This document shows, piece after piece, positions 43,458 through 48,437 of a stretch of DNA of 48,437 nucleotides (the first letter of the stretch is position 1; the number at the start of each line of letters is the position of its first letter). The stretch covers positions 1-48,437 of the forward strand of contig SWBL01000369.1 in the NCBI GenBank assembly GCA_024195585.1, written 5' to 3'. This DNA is from Aureobasidium sp. EXF-3400. Its lineage: Eukaryota; Ascomycota; Dothideomycetes; Dothideales; Saccotheciaceae. A program made the position numbers and the translations under genes. A model generated the notes under the pieces. It was not told the DNA's origin. It ran no database searches and worked only from the letters and a program-made list of their open reading frames with translations.

Positions 43458-45104
43458 TTACGACTCCATTGCCGTGTCGTCGTTAGCATCACCCCAAAGA
43501 CCCTCGAGCTTGAACTCCTTGGCCCATTCGGTGACGATCTCCTTCTGATCACCAACAAGACCATCGCTGTCGCTATTGCCAGGAGTCTTCTTGCCCTCCT
43601 TAGCGAGCTTTAGCGTCGGTGCGTCCATCCAGCCTTGGATACGACCATCTCTCCAGTCAGTGACAACGGTCTGTGCAGCGGCGTGAATGTTGGGGACACC
43701 ACCCTTTCCAAGACGACCACGCTTACGAGCGACCTGGACGAGGAAGTTTGTGGTAAGATCGCCGTTAGCGACCATCAGGGCAGGGAGGCCGTAGACATCC
43801 AACATCTTCTGGAAGCCATCGGGACTGGCACTCAGGCGCTTGAGCAGTAGGGTGACGGCAGGAACGGGGTCATCGATCTCCTTGGGTGGGACAGCATTAA
43901 GCAGAATCAGACGAGCCTGCTCCTCTGTGCGGTTGGCCTTTTGACCCTCGGCAGACGAAGGGAAGACGATACCAGGCGAGTCGAGAAGCTTGAGCTTGCT
44001 GTCGATCTTGACCTCGCGTAAGCTGGTTGTGACACCGGCCTCAGCACCAGTAGGGCAGTTGCCCTTCTTGCCAAGTTGAGAAGTCAGAGCGTTGATAACA
44101 GACGACTTTCCAACGTTGGGGTATCCAATAACACCGACAGTGATGGCACGCTTGAGTTGAGAGGAGTGGGCGTAGGTCTTGAGGGCGCGGAAGAGGGTCT
44201 CGGAGGTGCCCTTGACAGTCAATGCCTTGTGGTCGAAAGTACGGGCGTTGGCAGCCGAGTTGGCGGCACGGAGAGGGAGGGTAGGGAAGGAGCGACGGAG
44301 GTGGATCAGCCAGTCCTTGAGGACTTGGGCAGGGATGAGATCGATCTTGTTGAGGACGAGGATCAGACGCTTGTTGTGTCCAGCCTTTGCAGCCATGATC
44401 TGTCTCTCGACCTCCTTTGATCGTGTTCCGTTGGGGTCGCGAGCATCCAGGACGTACAGGACAACGTCGGCCTGCTCGATGACATTCTTGAAGACCTTGT
44501 CGAATGCGCGGCGAGAAGAATCCTTGCGTACGGCAGTGCCGTTCATGGTCTGATCCTCACCAGCATCGTCGTCGTCGGACATGTCCTCATCCATCTCATC
44601 CTCATCCTCCTCGGCTTCACCATCAAAGTCCTGTGCGCGGGCGCGTGCTGAGGCAAGCAGAGCAGCCATAGGGTTTGAAGCATCCTCGTCCATAGCGTCG
44701 TCGTCGTCCATGTCACTGAGTTCGAGGTCCTCATCATCATCGGCAGCGGCGACCTGGTCGATATCCTTGACATCAATGCCCTCGCGACGGGCCTTTGCCA
44801 ACAGACGGGCTCTCTGCTTCTCTTCCTCCTTCCTCCTCTTTGACTCTTCAATCTCGTCGAGAACCTTTTGCTTGAAGGGGAACAGGTTGGGGATACCGGG
44901 ATCCTTCTTGATCTTGGATCTCCATTCCGGGTTCTAGAGAAAACAAAATCAGTACTCGAGTTACAAAAGTCTCTCGAAGAAAAGTTGACGAACGTTTTTT
45001 GCTTGCTTGCGGAGCTTTCTTTGCTTCTCAGCAGACTTTTTCTGGATGCTGTTGCGCAGGCGCGTCGAGGTGCGCTTCGAGATGGGCTTTCCGACCTTAG
45101 GCAT
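43458..45104 (-). CDS. NUG1: Nuclear/nucleolar GTPase Nug1 (circularly permuted)
   Basis: GTPase required for maturation and export of pre-60S ribosomal particles. Exons 45104-44994 and 44933-43458, with a 60-bp intron (44934-44993), encode 528 aa, close to yeast Nug1 (about 520). The N-terminus is a basic Grn1/GNL3L-type region (MPKVGKPISKRTSTRLRNSI) that runs across the splice into NPEWRSKIKKDPGIPNLFPF. An acidic block follows. The GTPase motifs appear in permuted order: G4 VLNKIDLIP precedes G1 GYPNVGKSS, then G3 as LLDSPGIVFP, the mark of the YlqF/YawG family. The C-terminus includes RKRGRLGKGGVPN and WRDGRIQGWMDAPTL. It is head-to-head with VPS26. Confidence 0.95.
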
Positions 45105-45465
45105 TGTGTGTTATGTGTGGTCGAGTATGTCAGGCAAATAAATCGAGTATCGACAAAGTCGGCCGGCTCAAAAAAATGTATGGGCAGGCGCGGAGAAGAG
45201 CAGGTGCAAACGCCGGCCTCCGCTCTTGCCCTGTGCCAAGTCCGCTCCGCAATGGCGCATGCGCGAGCTCCAGCCTCCAAGTTGCAGTCGCAGTCGGTCA
45301 TAGCCAGCAGCATCCCCGTCCGCACCTTCCAGACACGCAACAACTTCCTAATCGGCCAACTCGTCGCTTCAATCGCTCCTTCCGAACTTGCGCACAATCC
45401 CCTCGTATCCCTCTGTCTACTCTCAGCCTGTGACACACCCGTCGACGCCCGCATTCACATCCACC
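45105..45465. promoter_or_regulatory. Shared divergent promoter, NUG1 / VPS26
   Basis: These 361 bases separate two divergent start codons and must contain both promoters. The VPS26 side is AC/CT-rich. The plus-strand frame continues upstream in-frame with VPS26 to an ATG at 45388, judged a leader. Confidence 0.55.
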
Positions 45466-46461
45466 ATGTCGCTATTCTGGTCCACCCCTCTGGACATAGA
45501 CATCGTACTTGAAGATGCCGACGAACGCGCCATGGTTGACGTCAAGATGGACAAGAACCGTCGCGAAAAAGCTCCCCTATATCTAGACGGCGAGAGTGTC
45601 AAAGGTGCCGTCACCGTCCGCCCGAAAGACGGCAAGCGTTTAGAACACACCGGCATCAAGGTCCAATTCATCGGCACAATCGAAATGTTCTTCGACCGCG
45701 GAACCCACCACGAGTTCCTGTCCATGCAAACAGAACTTGCCGCTCCCGGCGACCTCCAACACCCCCAGACCTTCCCCTTCACCTTCAAGAACGTCGAGAA
45801 ACCGTATGAGAGTTACTCGGGCATCAACGTGCGTCTACGCTACTTTGTGCGTGTCACCGTGAGTCGCCGTATGCAGGACGTTGTGCGCGAAAAGGATCTC
45901 TGGGTCTACTCGTACCGCATGCCTCCGGAGACCAACAGCGTCATCAAGATGGACGTCGGTATCGAGGATTGCCTGCACATTGAGTTCGAGTACAGCAAGA
46001 GCAAATACCACTTGAAGGATGTCATTGTCGGCCGCATTTACTTCTTGCTGGTCCGTCTGAAGATCAAGCACATGGAACTTAGTATCATCCGTCGCGAGAC
46101 CACCGGTGTACCGCCAAATCAATACAACGAGAGCGAGACGCTCGTACGCTTCGAAGTATGTGCAACCCTCCCAAAACCATCCCCCAAAACAGCTGCTAAC
46201 CCCTCTCTCTTACAGATCATGGACGGCTCACCTTCCCGCGGCGAAACAATCCCCATCCGTCTCTTCCTCGGAGGCTTCGACCTAACACCAACCTTCCGCG
46301 AAGTGAACAAGAAATACTCCACACGCTACTACCTCTCCCTCGTCCTCATCGACGAAGACGCACGCCGCTACTTTAAGCAAAGCGAAATCGTCCTCTACCG
46401 CCAAGCACCAGAGGGCGTCGAGGCCGCCCAAAGGCAGGCCAAGGAGATACAAATGAGCTGA
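45466..46461 (+). CDS. VPS26: Retromer subunit Vps26
   Basis: Arrestin-fold subunit of the retromer cargo-recognition complex (with Vps35 and Vps29), recycling receptors from endosomes to the trans-Golgi. Exons 45466-46155 and 46216-46461, with a 60-bp intron (46156-46215), encode 311 aa. The start MSLFWSTPLDIDIVLED is typical, so the in-frame ATG at 45388 (26 extra residues) is rejected. Family-conserved stretches include YLDGESVKGAVTVRPKDGKR, LEHTGIKVQFIGTIE, INVRLRYFVRVTVSRR, DCLHIEFEYSKSKYHLKDVI, and in exon 2 SRGETIPIRLFLGGFDLTPT and YFLNLVLID-type sequence (here YYLSLVLIDEDARRYFKQ). The intron is a multiple of three with no stop, so its retention would insert 20 residues into the C-terminal arrestin lobe. 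Confidence 0.95.
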   Translation: MSLFWSTPLDIDIVLEDADERAMVDVKMDKNRREKAPLYLDGESVKGAVTVRPKDGKRLEHTGIKVQFIGTIEMFFDRGTHHEFLSMQTELAAPGDLQHPQTFPFTFKNVEKPYESYSGINVRLRYFVRVTVSRRMQDVVREKDLWVYSYRMPPETNSVIKMDVGIEDCLHIEFEYSKSKYHLKDVIVGRIYFLLVRLKIKHMELSIIRRETTGVPPNQYNESETLVRFEVCATLPKPSPKTAANPSLLQIMDGSPSRGETIPIRLFLGGFDLTPTFREVNKKYSTRYYLSLVLIDEDARRYFKQSEIVLYRQAPEGVEAAQRQAKEIQMS

Positions 46462-46987
46462 AGCCATGCGCCCCATCGTGATCTCTCTTTGCAGCTATGA
46501 AAGTTGGCGTGGTTCGGAAGCCGGAAGGGAAACGGTCATGTTGGGACCTGGTAATATTTCCAAAGATTAAAGACAATGCTTGTCTAGTGAGAGAGTTTTG
46601 GTCCTACGCGACCAGAAGAAGCAATATTTGTGCGAGAAAGCGAGGCGTTCAATGGCGTCTCTTGAGGATTGGTTAAGAAGCAAGAGGAAGAGGAAGAGAA
46701 ATGAGTGAGAGTCTTCCAGGCAGCAGTAGATGTTGCTACCGCATCATGTCGTATTCGTTCCATGAGAAAACGAAATACCCCATTCACACGTGTCTGATGT
46801 AAACATGTAAATACGAATCGTCTTTTCTTTTCTGTTCATCATCATTGATATAATCTGGCTATCTATCATAAAAGTGGGTAATCCCGTGGAAAAATGGTAT
46901 AAACAAAGAAGTGTAAAACGCCGGACATCGCCTTTTCGATCCCGTATACGCCGCCCCTTTTTATGCAAAACTCAGGAAACCTCTCTC
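46462..46987. other. Convergent 3' region
   Basis: These 526 bases separate the convergent VPS26 and P5CDH genes and should hold both 3' UTRs. AT content rises toward 46,900. Short frames are spurious. Confidence 0.5.
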
Positions 46988-48436
46988 TCAAACCTCGTTG
47001 CTGGGGTAGACGACCTTGTTGCTGCCGACAAAGTCCTCCTTGATGGCGCGCATGCTGACGAAGCGGGCCAACAGGTTAGCACTGCCGGCCTTGTCGTTGG
47101 TACCACTGGCTCTGGCACCACCGAAGGGCTGCTGACCAACAACAGCACCGGTACTCTTGACGTTGATGTAGAAGTTACCGGCTGCGTTGCGGAGTGCCTC
47201 CTCGGCAAAGCGGATGGCGTAGCGGTCCTGAGCAAAGACTGCACCAGTCAGAGCGTAGTCGGAGGAGGCGTCAATATCCTTGCAGATGTTTGCAAAGGCG
47301 TTGGGTGCGGCATCATCGTAGACGTAGACAACCAACACGGGACCGAAGAGCTCCTGCTTGAGCAGAGGGTGGGCAGGGTTCTTTGTGGCGTAGATGGTGG
47401 GGTGGATGTAGAAGCCCTTGGAGCCGTCGTGCTTGCCACCAACAATCAACTCGAGCTCAGAGTCGTTCTTTGCCTCATCGATGACCTTGCTCAGCTTGTC
47501 GAAGCTGCCTTGGTGGATGACGGGTCCGATGAAGTTGGAGTAATCCTCAGGGTCGCCAATCTTCAGGTTCTCCGTCTCAGACTTCAGACCCTCCTTGATG
47601 CTGCTCCACAGCGAGGCGGGGAAGTATGCGCGAGATGTGGCAGAGCACTTCTGACCCTGGTATTCGAAAGCTCCACGGACAGTGTTGATAACGACATTGT
47701 GGACATCGGCGGAAGGGTGAACAAGGTGGAAGTTCTTACCACCAGTCTCACCAACAATGCGAGGGTAGCCCTGGTAGCGGCCCTCGGCGACACCATTGGC
47801 GATCTGACCATACAAGCTGCGGAATACAGAGGTGGAACCAGTGAAGTGGAGAGCAGCGAATTGACGGTGGGCGAGGACAACCTTGGTCACCTCAGCAGCG
47901 TCACCAGGAATGAATTGAATGACGCCTTCAGGAAGCCCAGCCTCGAGAAGGATCTTGTAGAGAAGGTAGTTGGAGGCCATGGCTGAAGGAGAAGGCTTCC
48001 AGACAACGACGTTACCCATAAGAGCAGGGGCGCAAGCAAGGTTACCACCAATGGCTGTGAAGTTGAAGGGGGACACGGCGTAGACGAAACCCTCGAGAGG
48101 GCGGTACTCGACACGGTTCCAAACGCCAGGAGAGTTGTGAGTGGGCTGGTGGGCATATGTGTCTTGAGCATACTGGACGTTGAAGCGGAGGAAATCGCAC
48201 AGCTCAGCGGCAGCATCAATCTCGGCCTGGTATGCGTTCTTGCCCTGGCCAGCCATGGTTGCTGCCATGATCTCGTAGCGGTACTTGCCAGCGATCAGGT
48301 CGGCGGCCTTGAGGAAGACAGCGGCACGGTCGGCAAAGGGGAGGTTCTCCCATGCGGGCTTAGCAGCCAAAGCAGCATCGATGGCAGCCGAGACATCCTG
48401 AGAAGAGGCGTTGGCGTAGGATGCAACAGAGTTGGC
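46988..48436 (-). CDS. PUT2: Delta-1-pyrroline-5-carboxylate dehydrogenase, C-terminal part
   Basis: Mitochondrial-matrix enzyme that oxidises P5C/glutamate semialdehyde to glutamate with NAD+, the second step of proline catabolism (ALDH4A1 class). The gene enters from the right edge, so the N-terminus and presequence are missing. The 482 visible residues have no intron. Aldehyde-dehydrogenase features are intact: AVSPFNFTAIGGNLACAPAL, NVVVWKPSPSA, FTGSTSVF, the catalytic Glu in VGETGGKNFH, the catalytic Cys in YQGQKCSATSRAYFP, ELFGPVLVVYVYDD and QQPFGGARASGTNDKAG. The Lys in VKSTGAVVGQQPFGG and the class-specific GPVIHQGSFDKL support P5CDH rather than a generic ALDH. The symbol follows yeast. 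Confidence 0.95.
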   Translation of the reverse strand, partial: ANSVASYANASSQDVSAAIDAALAAKPAWENLPFADRAAVFLKAADLIAGKYRYEIMAATMAGQGKNAYQAEIDAAAELCDFLRFNVQYAQDTYAHQPTHNSPGVWNRVEYRPLEGFVYAVSPFNFTAIGGNLACAPALMGNVVVWKPSPSAMASNYLLYKILLEAGLPEGVIQFIPGDAAEVTKVVLAHRQFAALHFTGSTSVFRSLYGQIANGVAEGRYQGYPRIVGETGGKNFHLVHPSADVHNVVINTVRGAFEYQGQKCSATSRAYFPASLWSSIKEGLKSETENLKIGDPEDYSNFIGPVIHQGSFDKLSKVIDEAKNDSELELIVGGKHDGSKGFYIHPTIYATKNPAHPLLKQELFGPVLVVYVYDDAAPNAFANICKDIDASSDYALTGAVFAQDRYAIRFAEEALRNAAGNFYINVKSTGAVVGQQPFGGARASGTNDKAGSANLLARFVSMRAIKEDFVGSNKVVYPSNEV

Positions 48437-48437
48437 G

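Noticed and set aside
46874..47986. 370-codon plus-strand frame over P5CDH
   Set aside because: Antisense shadow of the highly conserved dehydrogenase; Val/Leu/Asp-rich as expected from its reverse complement.

Overview
The window is nuclear DNA of a filamentous ascomycete (Pezizomycotina, most likely a Dothideomycete; the class is inferred from gene content and style, not tested). It is gene-dense and carries 21 short GT-AG introns, 19 of them 50-85 bp long. The proteins are typically fungal (Gir2, Acl4, Prp5, Nug1, Trm8, Lcb4/5-type kinase, Vps26, DUF2293, Htf1-like homeobox). One AT-rich block shows the CpA-to-TpA decay expected of repeat-induced point mutation (RIP). No RNA genes or CRISPR arrays were seen.

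Layout. 1-3.2 kb: 3' end of RPL35, then a head-to-head pair of Acl4-like TPR ribosome chaperone (-) and Gir2-like RWD protein (+). 3.8-6.0 kb: two small, very hydrophilic proteins (-), the second resembling fungal SMP/LEA-like proteins. 6.0-8.2 kb: no supported gene. 8.2-16.2 kb: Yox1-like homeobox factor (+), PI-PLC X-domain protein (-) and DEAD-box splicing helicase Prp5 (-). 16.26-19.61 kb: a 3.35-kb RIP-degraded DNA transposon with about 55-bp terminal inverted repeats and TA target duplication, ending about 90 bp from the Prp5 start codon. 19.7-20.0 kb: a cluster of palindromic repeat units. 20.3-30.2 kb: mitochondrial HMG-box protein (+), DUF2293 protein (-), secretory EF-hand protein (-), long-chain-base kinase (+), Trm8 (+) and a small tail-anchored protein (-). 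30.2-33.8 kb: no convincing gene. 33.8-36.2 kb: a second homeobox factor, Htf1-like (-), followed by about 5 kb of upstream DNA with only one weak small-secreted-protein candidate and a perfect hairpin. 41.2-48.4 kb: GPP/DOG-type HAD phosphatase (-) with an unusually long intron, Nug1 GTPase (-) head-to-head with Vps26 (+), and the C-terminal part of mitochondrial P5C dehydrogenase (-), cut by the window edge.

Functionally this is mostly conserved housekeeping. Ribosome production and translation are over-represented: RPL35, Acl4, Gir2, Trm8 and Nug1. The others cover splicing (Prp5), lipid metabolism and signalling (PI-PLC, LCB kinase), retrograde sorting (Vps26), mtDNA packaging (HMG protein), proline catabolism (P5CDH) and two developmental or cell-cycle homeobox regulators. 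The points that most deserve a second look are the RIP-saturated transposon with nearly intact termini, the palindromic repeat cluster beside it, the 556-bp intron, and four stop-free introns whose length is a multiple of three. No clearly new multi-gene system was found.
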